Positions 47,704 through 57,124 of a stretch of 64,000 bases of DNA are shown one piece after another. Positions within the stretch are counted from its first letter, which is position 1, and every line of letters begins with the position of its first letter. The position numbers were made by a program, and so were the translations under genes. Under the pieces are notes generated by a model. That model did no database searches, had not been told where the DNA came from, and saw only the letters and a program-made list of their open reading frames with translations. The DNA comes from Pseudomonas entomophila (GTDB lineage: Bacteria; Pseudomonadota; Gammaproteobacteria; Pseudomonadales; Pseudomonadaceae). Location of the stretch: assembly GCF_023277925.1 (NCBI RefSeq), contig NZ_CP063832.1:186001-250000 (forward strand), written 5' to 3'.

Positions 47704-49698
47704 ATGGATAGATTGAGAAAACGTATGCTCGCGCTGCCACGTCGTTACAAGCGCGCGCTACAAGTCGTTACCGACCTGATATTGGTCTGGCTTGCGCTGT
47801 GGCTGGCATTTGTCGTGCGCATTGGCTTCGACGAAATGAACAATCCGATCAAGGGGCACCTTTGGTTGTTCGCCTCGGCTGCGCTGGTCGCCATTCCGAT
47901 TTTCATTCGTTTTGGTATGTATCGGGCAGTAATGCGCTATTTCGGCAACGATGCCTTGATCATGATTTTCAAGGCCGTCAGTCTCTCAGCCCTTATCCTG
48001 GCGCTGGTCGTGTACTGGTACAGTAACCACACCACCGTGGTACCGCGCTCGATCATCTTCAATTACTGGTGGCTGAGCCTGGTGATGATCGGTGGTCTGC
48101 GCCTCGTGATGCGCCAGTATTTCCTGGGCGACTGGTATGCTGCCAAGCAACACATGCCCTTTACCAGCAGTGAAAACGGTCTGCCCAAGGTCGCAATCTA
48201 TGGGGCCGGGGCTGCCGGCAACCAACTGCTGGCGGCATTGCGCATGGGGCGGGTGATGCGACCAGTCGCCTTCATCGATGATGATGAGTCGATCGCTGAT
48301 CGGGCGATCTCCGGTCTGCAGGTGTTCCGCAGCAAGGACATCCAGCGCATGCTCGACATTACCGGGGCGGAGGAAGTGCTGCTTGCCATTCCATCAGCCA
48401 CGCGTGCACGCCGTCGCGAAGTCCTGGGTGCGCTTGAGAAGTTTCCGCTGCATGTACGCAGCGTGCCGAGTGTCATGGACCTCGCCAGTGGACGCGTTAA
48501 GGTCGACGATATCCAGGAAGTGGATATTGCCGATCTTCTGGGGCGCGACGCGGTCCCGGCGCAGCAGGATCTCCTGGCCCACTGCATCACCGGCAAGGTC
48601 GTCATGGTCACAGGGGCAGGGGGGTCGATCGGCTCGGAGCTATGCCGGCAGATTTTGATGCTCCAGCCGCGTACGCTATTACTGTTCGAACACAGCGAGT
48701 TCAACCTGTATAGCATTCACAGTGAACTGGAACAGCGTATACAGCGCGAGTCGCTTTCGGTGCGCCTGGTGCCATTCCTGGGTTCGATCCGTAATCCGAG
48801 ACACCTGTTCGACACCATGAGTATGTGGCACGTGGACACGGTGTATCACGCGGCGGCGTACAAGCACGTGCCGATGGTCGAGCACAATATCGCCGAAGGC
48901 GTGCTCAACAATGTGATTGGAACATTGAACACGGCACAAGCAGCGTTGCAGGCGAATGTCTCCAACTTCGTGCTGATTTCCACCGACAAGGCGGTGCGCC
49001 CAACCAACGTCATGGGCAGCACCAAACGCCTCGCGGAAATGATCCTGCAAGCGCTGAGCAAGGAAATCGCTCCTGTCCTGTTTGGTGATGCAGGCAATAT
49101 TGCCCGCGTGAACAAGACCCGCTTCACCATGGTGCGTTTCGGTAACGTGCTGGGTTCGTCGGGCTCGGTGATTCCGCTTTTCCATAAGCAGATCAAGGCT
49201 GGGGGGCCGCTGACGGTCACGCACCCCAAGATCACTCGCTACTTCATGACCATTCCCGAGGCGGCCCAGTTGGTCATACAGGCAGGGTCCATGGGTCAGG
49301 GGGGGGATGTGTTCGTCCTGGACATGGGGGAACCTGTAAAGATCGCCGCGCTGGCGGAGAAGATGGTGCATCTTTCCGGTTTGAGTGTCAGGTCGGAAAA
49401 AAATCCCCATGGAGATATTGCCATCGAGTTCTCGGGGTTGCGTCCAGGCGAGAAACTTTACGAGGAGCTCCTGATCGGCGATAACGTATCGCCTACCCCG
49501 CACCGGATGATCATGACGGCGAACGAGGATTACCTCAGCTGGGATGTTTTGAAAGAGCAGCTCTCGGCTTTGGTGGTCGCCGTGGATGCGGAGGATTTCC
49601 AGGCTGTCCGACAGCTGCTGAGGGGCATGGTCAGCGGTTACTCACCTGAAGGCGAGATTGTTGACTGGGTCTATCAGCAACGCCGTCGGGATGTCTGA
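47704..49698 (+). CDS. wbpM: WbpM-type UDP-sugar 4,6-dehydratase
   Basis: WbpM makes UDP-4-keto-6-deoxy-N-acetylhexosamine from UDP-GlcNAc. The 664-residue membrane-linked protein has four N-terminal TM segments (about 17-135), a first Rossmann-like domain (VAIYGAGAAGNQLLAAL near 163) and the catalytic SDR domain (VMVTGAGGSIGSELCRQIL near 302; STDKAVRPTNVMGSTKRLAE near 424, where Met replaces the usual Tyr as in other long WbpM homologues). It closes the O-antigen locus and has an 80-nt leader of its own. An 8-G run occurs at 49299-49306. Confidence 0.95.
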   Translation: MDRLRKRMLALPRRYKRALQVVTDLILVWLALWLAFVVRIGFDEMNNPIKGHLWLFASAALVAIPIFIRFGMYRAVMRYFGNDALIMIFKAVSLSALILALVVYWYSNHTTVVPRSIIFNYWWLSLVMIGGLRLVMRQYFLGDWYAAKQHMPFTSSENGLPKVAIYGAGAAGNQLLAALRMGRVMRPVAFIDDDESIADRAISGLQVFRSKDIQRMLDITGAEEVLLAIPSATRARRREVLGALEKFPLHVRSVPSVMDLASGRVKVDDIQEVDIADLLGRDAVPAQQDLLAHCITGKVVMVTGAGGSIGSELCRQILMLQPRTLLLFEHSEFNLYSIHSELEQRIQRESLSVRLVPFLGSIRNPRHLFDTMSMWHVDTVYHAAAYKHVPMVEHNIAEGVLNNVIGTLNTAQAALQANVSNFVLISTDKAVRPTNVMGSTKRLAEMILQALSKEIAPVLFGDAGNIARVNKTRFTMVRFGNVLGSSGSVIPLFHKQIKAGGPLTVTHPKITRYFMTIPEAAQLVIQAGSMGQGGDVFVLDMGEPVKIAALAEKMVHLSGLSVRSEKNPHGDIAIEFSGLRPGEKLYEELLIGDNVSPTPHRMIMTANEDYLSWDVLKEQLSALVVAVDAEDFQAVRQLLRGMVSGYSPEGEIVDWVYQQRRRDV

Positions 49699-49735
49699 GC
49701 GGCGGCGTTTCCGATAGAGCTGCAAGAAGTGGCTT

Positions 49736-49765
49736 ACAGCTGGCAGTCATTGTGCTGTCAGCTGT
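49736..49765 (+). terminator. Hairpin downstream of wbpM
   Basis: An 11-bp stem (ACAGCTGGCAG with CTGTCAGCTGT, one G-T pair) with an 8-nt loop stands 37 nt after the wbpM stop. No clean T-run follows, so it may be a weak terminator or mRNA-end stabiliser. Confidence 0.5.
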
Positions 49766-49884
49766 TCAATTTGGTAACTATTCGCTTTGCGCAAGCGCTT
49801 TCAGGACACTGTTCGAGCCGTTACTTTTGTCAAGGCAGCCATGGAGATGCTGCCTAGCAATCCTCGACTCACAGGAGTGTCCAA

Positions 49885-50217
49885 ATGCGCAATATCACTT
49901 TCTCTCTTCTGTTACTTCCGCTTCTCGCAGGCTTATCCTTGCCCCTCAGTGCGGCGCCCTCGTCTTCCGGTATCGCTGAGGTTACGCCCATTGTCACCTC
50001 ATCGGTGGCTGCTCCGGCCATGAAGATAAACATCAACAGTGCCGATGCGCCGTCTCTTCAGCAGGCCCTTGATGGTATCGGCAAGGCGAAGGCCGAGGCG
50101 ATCGTGGCCTATAGGGAGGCCAATGGACCGTTTACTTCGGTAGACGAATTGCTCGAAATCAAGGGAATTGGCAATGCGCTGTTGGAGCGCAACCGTGACA
50201 AGTTGATACTGGAATAA
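49885..50217 (+). CDS. ComEA-like helix-hairpin-helix protein
   Basis: The 110-residue protein has a signal peptide (about 1-23, ending LPLSAAP), a linker, then a double helix-hairpin-helix DNA-binding region: ININSADAPSLQQALDGIGKAKAEAIVAYR (about 50-79) and FTSVDELLEIKGIGNALLERN. This matches ComEA-type exported DNA-binding proteins linked with DNA uptake. An SD (AGGAG) lies 7 nt upstream. It is not evidence of competence by itself. Confidence 0.9.
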   Translation: MRNITFSLLLLPLLAGLSLPLSAAPSSSGIAEVTPIVTSSVAAPAMKININSADAPSLQQALDGIGKAKAEAIVAYREANGPFTSVDELLEIKGIGNALLERNRDKLILE

Positions 50218-50266
50218 GCCAAAGGGTGGTCGGGCATTTTCGAATGCTCGGCCTCCGTTATATTGT

Positions 50267-50434
50267 TCAGCGGTCCTTTGCTTCCTTGGCATCCATTTCT
50301 GCGTTGCGTTGATGAATCTTCTGCAGTTGTTCTTCGGTCAACGGCAGCTTCTTCGCGGTGTCACGCAGCATCAACAGCCCACCTACGATGGAGCCGAGCG
50401 CTATGGCGATTATAAGCCAGGCATACCAAGGCAT
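50267..50434 (-). CDS. Small DUF2897 membrane protein
   Basis: This 55-residue protein reads MPWYAWLIIAIALGS..., one TM helix (about 3-22), then GGLLMLRDTAKKLPLTEEQL and a charged tail ending AKEAKDR. The second ATG (50434) was chosen because AAAGGAG lies 7 nt upstream; the first ATG (50440) is too close to the SD. It is too short for usual ORF calling limits. The gene commonly follows the ComEA-like gene in Pseudomonas, and its function is unknown. Confidence 0.82.
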   Translation of the reverse strand: MPWYAWLIIAIALGSIVGGLLMLRDTAKKLPLTEEQLQKIHQRNAEMDAKEAKDR

Positions 50435-50573
50435 TGTCATGCTCCTTTGCTGGTTCGAGTGCTACCCATACAGGTTGGAGCGAACAGGTTTCTCATTGGT
50501 TCAATTATAGGCGGGGCGTTCAGCGGAGCCAATTAGACCGACTCGCGGCCCCCAAAGCGCTCACTACTTCGTT

Positions 50574-50579
50574 TACAAT
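50574..50579 (+). promoter_or_regulatory. Possible -10 element of pyrF
   Basis: TACAAT stands 36 nt before the pyrF ATG. No strong -35 is seen at 17 nt upstream. Confidence 0.3.
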
Positions 50580-50614
50580 GCGCGCCGTTCAAGACTTGCC
50601 AAGAGACCCTGCCC

Positions 50615-51316
50615 ATGTCCGCCTGCCAGACGCCCCTTATCGTCGCCCTGGATTTCCCTACCCGTGACGCCGCCCTGAAGCTGGCTGACCAGCTCGATCC
50701 GGCGCTGTGCCGTGTCAAGGTTGGCAAGGAGCTGTTCACCAGCAGTGCTTCGGGGATTGTCGAGACCCTTTGCGCCAAGGGCTTCGAAGTGTTTCTCGAT
50801 CTCAAGTTCCACGACATCCCCAACACCACTGCCATGGCGGTCAAGGCTGCAGCCGAGATGGGCGTATGGATGGTCAACGTGCATTGTTCCGGTGGCCTGC
50901 GCATGATGTCGGCTTGCCGCGAGGAACTGGCCAAGCGTAGCGGCCCGCAGCCGTTGCTGATCGGCGTGACCGTGCTGACCAGCATGGAGCGCGAGGATCT
51001 TGCCGGCATTGGCCTGGATGTCGACCCGCAGGAGCAGGTCTTGCGCCTGGCGGCGCTGGCGCAGAAGGCTGGCATGGACGGTCTGGTGTGCTCTGCGCTT
51101 GAGGCTCCGGCGTTGAAGGCCGCACATCCTTCGTTGCAACTGGTTACGCCAGGCATTCGTCCGGCAGGCAGTGCCCAGGATGATCAGCGTCGCATCCTGA
51201 CCCCGCGCCAGGCGCTGGATGCCGGTTCCGATTACCTGGTGATCGGCCGCCCGATCAGCCAGGCGGCGGATCCGGCCAAGGCATTGGCTGCCGTGGTGGC
51301 CGAGATCCGTGGCTGA
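50615..51316 (+). CDS. pyrF: Orotidine 5'-phosphate decarboxylase
   Basis: PyrF performs the last step of UMP synthesis. The 233-residue TIM barrel has [12 protein letters not shown] near 10, the catalytic [17 protein letters not shown] (about 59-75) and [10 protein letters not shown] near 185, [11 protein letters not shown] near 208. Length and motifs are standard. A 24-bp-arm REP pair follows. Confidence 0.97.
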   Translation: MSACQTPLIVALDFPTRDAALKLADQLDPALCRVKVGKELFTSSASGIVETLCAKGFEVFLDLKFHDIPNTTAMAVKAAAEMGVWMVNVHCSGGLRMMSACREELAKRSGPQPLLIGVTVLTSMEREDLAGIGLDVDPQEQVLRLAALAQKAGMDGLVCSALEAPALKAAHPSLQLVTPGIRPAGSAQDDQRRILTPRQALDAGSDYLVIGRPISQAADPAKALAAVVAEIRG

Positions 51317-51351
51317 TCCGAAGACGGGGGCCGCACTATGCGGCCCATCGC

Positions 51352-51436
51352 TGTAGGAGCGGCTTCAGCCGCGATCACCCGCGAAGCGGGTGCCAGACAC
51401 CGCGTTGCCTGCATCGCGGCTGAAGCCGCTCCTACA
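51352..51436. repeat. REP pair with perfect 24-bp arms
   Basis: The arms (51352-51375 and 51413-51436) are perfect reverse complements and share the core GGAGCGGCTTCAGCCGCGAT with the pairs at 19428 and 62883. The 37-nt centre carries a second hairpin (CACCCGC...GCGGGTG). It lies between convergent pyrF and the reductase gene. Confidence 0.92.
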
Positions 51437-51464
51437 CAGTAAGCTGCTCCCTACGCGGCAGTCC

Positions 51465-52466
51465 TCAAACCTTCAGCACCAACTTGCCGAAATTCTCTCC
51501 GCTGAACAGCTTGAGCAGCGTTTCCGGGAAGGTCTCCAGCCCCTCCACCACGTCCTCCTTGCTCTTGACCTTGCCACTAGCCAGCCATTCGGCCATCTCC
51601 TGCGCAGCCTTGCCATACTCCTTGACGTAGTCCATGACCACGAAACCTTCCATGCGCGCACGGTTCACCAGAAGCGACAGGTAGTTTGCCGGCCCCTTCA
51701 CGGCTTCCTTGTTGTTGTACTGGCTGATTGCGCCGCATATCACTACCCGGGCCTTGAAATTTAGGCGCGAGAGCACGGCATCCAGAATGTCACCACCGAC
51801 GTTGTCGAAGTACACATCCACGCCCTTGGGGCATTCGCGCTTGAGGCCGGCCAGCAGGTCTTCGGCCTTGTAGTCGATGACACCGTCGAAGCCCAGTTCA
51901 TCTTTGAGGTATTGGCATTTCTGCGCACCGCCGGCAATCCCGATCACCCGGCAACCCTTCAGCTTGGCAATCTGCCCGGCAATACTGCCGACCGCGCCGG
52001 CGGCGCCTGAGATCACCACCGTCTCGCCAGCCTTGGGCTGGCCGACATCGAGCAGGGCGAAGTAAGCGGTCATGCCGGTCATGCCCAGGGCTGAAAGATA
52101 GCGGGGTAGCGGGGCGAGCCTGGGGTCGATCTTGTACAGGCCCTGTGGCGCACCGGTGTAGTAGTCCTGCACACCAAGTGCACCGTTCACATGATCGCCG
52201 ACCTTGAAGTCCGGATGCCTGGAGGCGATCACCTCGCCGACCCCCAGGGCACGCATCACCTGGCCAAGGGCCACGGGCGCAATGTAGGACTTGCCCTCGT
52301 TCATCCAGCCACGCATCGCGGGGTCCAGTGACAAGTAGAGGTTCTTCACCAGTATCTCGCCCTCGGCGGGTTGCTCGGTGGCGACCTCCTCATAGGTGAA
52401 GTCTTCGCGACGCACAGCACCGACCGGGCGCTTGGCAAGCAGGAAACGGCGGTTGCGGGTGGACAT
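51465..52466 (-). CDS. NADP-dependent MDR oxidoreductase (CurA/leukotriene B4 dehydrogenase-like)
   Basis: The 333-residue zinc-free medium-chain reductase starts at MSTRNRRFLLAKRPVG (complement 52464-52466, AGGAG upstream); a longer in-frame start (52529) lacks conservation. The NADP-binding motif VVISGAAGAVGSIAGQIAKLKG is at about 150-171, with YLSLDPAMRGWMNE near 45. Relatives reduce alpha,beta-unsaturated carbonyls such as curcumin or 2-alkenals. Physiological substrate here is unknown. Confidence 0.9.
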   Translation of the reverse strand: MSTRNRRFLLAKRPVGAVRREDFTYEEVATEQPAEGEILVKNLYLSLDPAMRGWMNEGKSYIAPVALGQVMRALGVGEVIASRHPDFKVGDHVNGALGVQDYYTGAPQGLYKIDPRLAPLPRYLSALGMTGMTAYFALLDVGQPKAGETVVISGAAGAVGSIAGQIAKLKGCRVIGIAGGAQKCQYLKDELGFDGVIDYKAEDLLAGLKRECPKGVDVYFDNVGGDILDAVLSRLNFKARVVICGAISQYNNKEAVKGPANYLSLLVNRARMEGFVVMDYVKEYGKAAQEMAEWLASGKVKSKEDVVEGLETFPETLLKLFSGENFGKLVLKV

Positions 52467-52641
52467 GGCAATATCTCCTGAAATGGGGGGCGGGGCAGTA
52501 TGATCGGCTGCGATCCTGTCCTGCGTCACGCAAGATCAGCGCGAACGATAGTAGTCCAACCGTAGCCCTGATGATGCTGCCCAGGCGGTCGGCAGGCTGA
52601 CTAGACTCAGGCTCGAATCCAGTTCCCAGAAGGAGCCAATG

Positions 52642-53403
<762 letters not shown>

Positions 53404-53408
53404 GCTCG

Positions 53409-54254
53409 TTACCACAGGCTCTCGATCTTGCCCTCGAGGAAAATATCACGTCGTTTCAGTCGACCAATGTCCTGATGCTTGGCTATTTCGTAGACACGCT
53501 GGAAGTCTGCCTCGCGGATCTGCGGGAAGTAGCGCGCCACTGCCTGTTTCACCTTGGCGTCATAGTCGATTTCGGTAATGAAGCGATAGATGTGCCGGTA
53601 GTAGAAGAAACCGAACTGGAATGCTAGGGTCTCGCTGAAGAAAGCTGTCGGGACCGAAAAGCTGTTCTCGAGGTCGATAGCCATGGCGGGCTCGCCGCCT
53701 TGCTCCGGCAGCATGACATTGGCAGCCCAGAGATCCATGTGGGTGATGCCTTGGACATGGAGGGCATGCAGCAGTTCAAAGGTTGCGTCCAGCAACTGGT
53801 CGACCGCCTGCGGGTGAGTGAGGATCCAGTTGTAGCCATCGAGGTAGCCATCGAGACGGTGGGTGATCAGGAAAACATCGTTGATCAATCCCACCTTCGA
53901 GCGGCTGTAGCCAAAGCCCACCAGGCCGGGTATGCGCGCGCCGCGCCGGTTAGCCTCGCAGGTGTTGACCAGCTCCTCCAGGCTCCAATCGAACATGCCG
54001 TTGCGCTTGCGTGTGCCGTGCTGGACGCGCCACTTCTGCCTGAACGAATCAAGCCGCTCGCGCTTGGTGAACAACCGGCTGCTGGCACACTCCAGCGGGG
54101 CGCTGACTCGTTTGGCGTCGGGCGTGAGGTCGATAAGACGCTTGAGCGCTTGTCGGGTCAAAGTCGGGAGTTCTTTTTGCAGGTGCAGTGTAGTGCGTTT
54201 GTGCTTGAGGGTAACGGGGTAATCGTTGCTGTGGGGCCAGGAAAAGCGAGTCAC
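53409..54254 (-). CDS. InaA/lipopolysaccharide-kinase-like protein
   Basis: This 281-residue protein kinase-fold protein belongs to the bacterial LPS kinase/InaA group. The catalytic-loop HMDLWAANVML near 172-182 (HxDxxxxN) and the metal-binding AIDLENSF near 192-199 (DxE form rather than DFG) are visible; the ATP-binding Lys is probably in LFTKRER near 62. Its target could be LPS core heptose or a protein. It lies apart from the O-antigen locus and convergent with the SDR gene. Catalysis is inferred from motif retention. Confidence 0.72.
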   Translation of the reverse strand: MTRFSWPHSNDYPVTLKHKRTTLHLQKELPTLTRQALKRLIDLTPDAKRVSAPLECASSRLFTKRERLDSFRQKWRVQHGTRKRNGMFDWSLEELVNTCEANRRGARIPGLVGFGYSRSKVGLINDVFLITHRLDGYLDGYNWILTHPQAVDQLLDATFELLHALHVQGITHMDLWAANVMLPEQGGEPAMAIDLENSFSVPTAFFSETLAFQFGFFYYRHIYRFITEIDYDAKVKQAVARYFPQIREADFQRVYEIAKHQDIGRLKRRDIFLEGKIESLW

Positions 54255-54324
54255 TCTGCGTCCTTGCTGCTGTCAAATTGCCATCGTCAATTCCTTGGCA
54301 TATTACATTTTTTTTACATTTTTC

Positions 54325-55536
54325 CTACAAATTTTCAAGGTTGCGCTCTTTACGCAGAGGCGCAGGCTGCAATAGGCGGCTGGCCACCAGCAGGCAACCG
54401 GCTACCAAACCGATGCCGTACAGCGTCAGTGCGCGGTCGCTCCCCAGTTGGTCACTCAGCATTCCCACAAGCATCACCGGCAAGCTGAAGCCGCAATAGG
54501 CCAGCAGGAAGAAACCAGCAGTGGCGCGGGTTTTCTCAATACCTGCCAGTTGGCATACCCCGGTCAGCCCCCCTAAGTAGATGAAGCCATAGCAGGCGCT
54601 GCTGGTGGCGATCGCGCCTAGCAGCACAGCAGGCAGGTCGCCAGTGTGCGCGCCCCAGGCTAGCAGGGTGTAACTGCACGGCAGGATCAGCAGCCCCAGC
54701 AAGGTTGCCCGCGTGCTGGACAGGCGACGCGCGATGGGCTGGAACAATAGGCCGCAACTGATCACGCAGAAGGTCGAGAAGCCCGACCAGGCACTCAGCC
54801 CATGCTGGCGCAGGATACTCGGCAGCAGGGCGATGACCAGGCCGACGCAAGCCCAGGCCAGGAAAATCGCCATGCCATGGGTCAGGCTCCCCTTGGGGTA
54901 GAAAGGCAAGCGCAGCATGGCGCCGCGCTGGGTCGGGCGTGGGTCTGGCAGACGCCAGGCCAGTAGCAGGGCGATTGCAGCCAGTGCCAGTTGCAGGTGG
55001 AAGCTGCCAGGCGTGAGCGTGGGGCCGTGCAACAGGAACAGGCTGGTCAGTGCCGCACCCAGGCCAAAACCCAGGGAGGTGCTGGCGGTGACCCAATTGG
55101 CCGCGCGGCTGCTGTGCTCTGGCGGCATCAATTCTCCCATGTAGGCGGTGGCCGTGGCCGAGGCCAGGCCGGTGCCCAGCCCCAGCAACAAGCGCGCCAC
55201 GCCCAGGGCTTCCAGGCCGGGTGCCAGCAGCATGATCAGGGTAGCGATCATCGACAGCCCCAAGGCCACGAGTATCAACGGGCGTCGGCCGACCCGGTCG
55301 GCAAGGCCGCCTAGGGCCAGTAGAACCGGCAGCACGCCGAGCACATAGCCGGAAAAGGCCACGGCGGTCGCCGCCGCGCCTCGTCCGGACAAGTCGGCGT
55401 AGGCGATGTACAGGGGGGCCTGAAGGTTCACCGCGAGGGTGATCAAGCACAGGGCAAAGGCCAGCAAGGCCGGGGCATGACGAGAGGGCATCGCAAGCAT
55501 CCATTGGGGGAGTGTGCGGTGCAGCTTCGAGGTCAT
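54325..55536 (-). CDS. MFS transporter
   Basis: The 403-residue major facilitator superfamily protein has about 12 TM helices. Motif A-like GGLADRVGRRPLIL is in the loop after helix 2, and RLLLGLGTGLASATATAYMGEL resembles the antiporter motif. It is divergent from the MocR-type regulator at 55611 with a 74-nt gap, so the two are probably a regulator/exporter pair. Substrate is unknown. Confidence 0.88.
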   Translation of the reverse strand: MTSKLHRTLPQWMLAMPSRHAPALLAFALCLITLAVNLQAPLYIAYADLSGRGAAATAVAFSGYVLGVLPVLLALGGLADRVGRRPLILVALGLSMIATLIMLLAPGLEALGVARLLLGLGTGLASATATAYMGELMPPEHSSRAANWVTASTSLGFGLGAALTSLFLLHGPTLTPGSFHLQLALAAIALLLAWRLPDPRPTQRGAMLRLPFYPKGSLTHGMAIFLAWACVGLVIALLPSILRQHGLSAWSGFSTFCVISCGLLFQPIARRLSSTRATLLGLLILPCSYTLLAWGAHTGDLPAVLLGAIATSSACYGFIYLGGLTGVCQLAGIEKTRATAGFFLLAYCGFSLPVMLVGMLSDQLGSDRALTLYGIGLVAGCLLVASRLLQPAPLRKERNLENL

Positions 55537-55610
55537 GGCCTGTCATCGACAAGGTACACGGCAGGGGCATTTGTGATTAACTGTTTGCCTGCAAATAGCG
55601 AACACTTGCC

Positions 55611-57008
55611 ATGCGCCTTGAACTCGACCGTATTCACCCTACGCCATTGGTCCAGCAACTGACCGAGCAATTGCAGGCATGGATCGAGCGGCAGCGTCTG
55701 CGTCCTGGCGCGCGGCTGCCCTCGATCCGTGCCTTGGCGCGGGATCACGCGGTGAGCGCGTCCTGTGTGGTCGAGGCTTACGATCGGCTGGTCGCCAGCG
55801 GCTGGCTGGAAGCGCGCCACGGAACCGGCTTCTTCGTGGCTGAGCGCAAGCCGGGATTGCAGGCTGATGTGGGTGTGGCCTGGGGTGAGGGCATCGACGG
55901 TAGTTGGCGACAGTTTCGTGAAGGGCACGATGAGTTGCTCAAGCTGGGGTGTGGCTGGCTGCCGGTGGCCTGGCGCGCCGAGGCTGAGCTGGCCCAGGCG
56001 GTGCGCCAGGTAAGCCGTGGCGCGCCAGAAGCCTTGTTCGACTACTGTCCGCCGTTGGGGCTTGCCAGCCTGCGTCTGCAGTTGCACAAGGGGTTGGCGA
56101 AGCTCGACATTACGGCTTCACCTGAGCGTATCCTGACCACCCAGGGCGCCAGCCACGCCCTCGACCTGCTGGTGCGCACCCTGTTGGCACCCGGCGATAC
56201 CGTGCTGGTGGAGCGTCCTGGCTATTACAACCTTTACAACCTGCTGCGTCTGCATCAGGTCAACATGCTTGAAGTGCCGCGCACGGCCACCGGGCCTGAC
56301 CTGGCGGCGCTCGAGCGCCTGCTGGCCGAGCACCGGCCACGGTGCCTGTTCACCAACAGTCTGTACCAGAATCCCACCGGTTCCAGCCTGACGCCCAAGG
56401 TGGCGTACCGCCTGCTGGAACTGGCGCGCGAGCATGATGTGCGGATCATCGAGGACGATCTGTACGCCGACTTCCAGGATGGCGCGGCGACGCGCCTGGC
56501 AACCCTCGACAGTGATCAGCGGGTCATCTACTTGGGCAGTTTTTCCAAGACCCTTAGCAGTTCGCTGCGGGTTGGCTACCTGGTGGCTGAAGAGGCGCTG
56601 GTGGCTCGCCTGGCCGAGTTGAAAATGGTTAGCGGTATCGGTACCTCGCGCTTCGCCGAGCAGGTGGTCGGGCAGATGCTCGCCAATGGCAGCTATCGCA
56701 AGAGCATCCAGCGTTTGCGCGTGCGCCTCGGGCAATACATGGCGAAGGCGCTTGGGCAGCTGGAGGCGTACGGCTGGGAGGTGTTCTGCGAACCTTGCGG
56801 TGGCATGTTCGTCTGGGCTCGCTCGCCCGGACGCGATTTCGCCGAGCTGGAGCGACTGGCACTGGACCAGGGCGTGCTGTTGACGCCGGGCAATGCCTTC
56901 GATCCGCAAGGGCGTGCAAGTGACTGGCTTCGGATCAATGTCGCCTATGGGCAGGATGTCCGCGCCCAGGCCTTCTTCCAGCATGCCGGGCGACCTTCAG
57001 CAATCTGA
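55611..57008 (+). CDS. MocR-type GntR regulator with aminotransferase domain
   Basis: The 465-residue protein has an N-terminal winged helix of the GntR type (about 8-72, with LRPGARLPSIRALARDHAVSASCVVEAYDRL) and a fold-type I aminotransferase-like domain (about 110-460) with the PLP-lysine in YLGSFSKTLSSSLRVGYL near 307. MocR proteins use PLP adducts as signals. The divergent MFS transporter is the likely target. The DNA-binding site has not been identified in the 74-nt gap. Confidence 0.92.
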   Translation: MRLELDRIHPTPLVQQLTEQLQAWIERQRLRPGARLPSIRALARDHAVSASCVVEAYDRLVASGWLEARHGTGFFVAERKPGLQADVGVAWGEGIDGSWRQFREGHDELLKLGCGWLPVAWRAEAELAQAVRQVSRGAPEALFDYCPPLGLASLRLQLHKGLAKLDITASPERILTTQGASHALDLLVRTLLAPGDTVLVERPGYYNLYNLLRLHQVNMLEVPRTATGPDLAALERLLAEHRPRCLFTNSLYQNPTGSSLTPKVAYRLLELAREHDVRIIEDDLYADFQDGAATRLATLDSDQRVIYLGSFSKTLSSSLRVGYLVAEEALVARLAELKMVSGIGTSRFAEQVVGQMLANGSYRKSIQRLRVRLGQYMAKALGQLEAYGWEVFCEPCGGMFVWARSPGRDFAELERLALDQGVLLTPGNAFDPQGRASDWLRINVAYGQDVRAQAFFQHAGRPSAI

Positions 57009-57124
57009 AAACGACACGTTCATAGCTATTTGACACCATTGTGTCGTTCGGCTCTTGTGAGGGCGTCGATGCCGTTGTCACTCTTGCAGCTCGGAACAGT
57101 CCGGCAACGCGAGGGGTGACGGTG

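Noticed and set aside
50452..50470. GGTTCGAGTGC, similar to a tRNA T-loop, near a usual tRNA-bearing region.
   Set aside because: No matching acceptor stem or anticodon arm could be traced.
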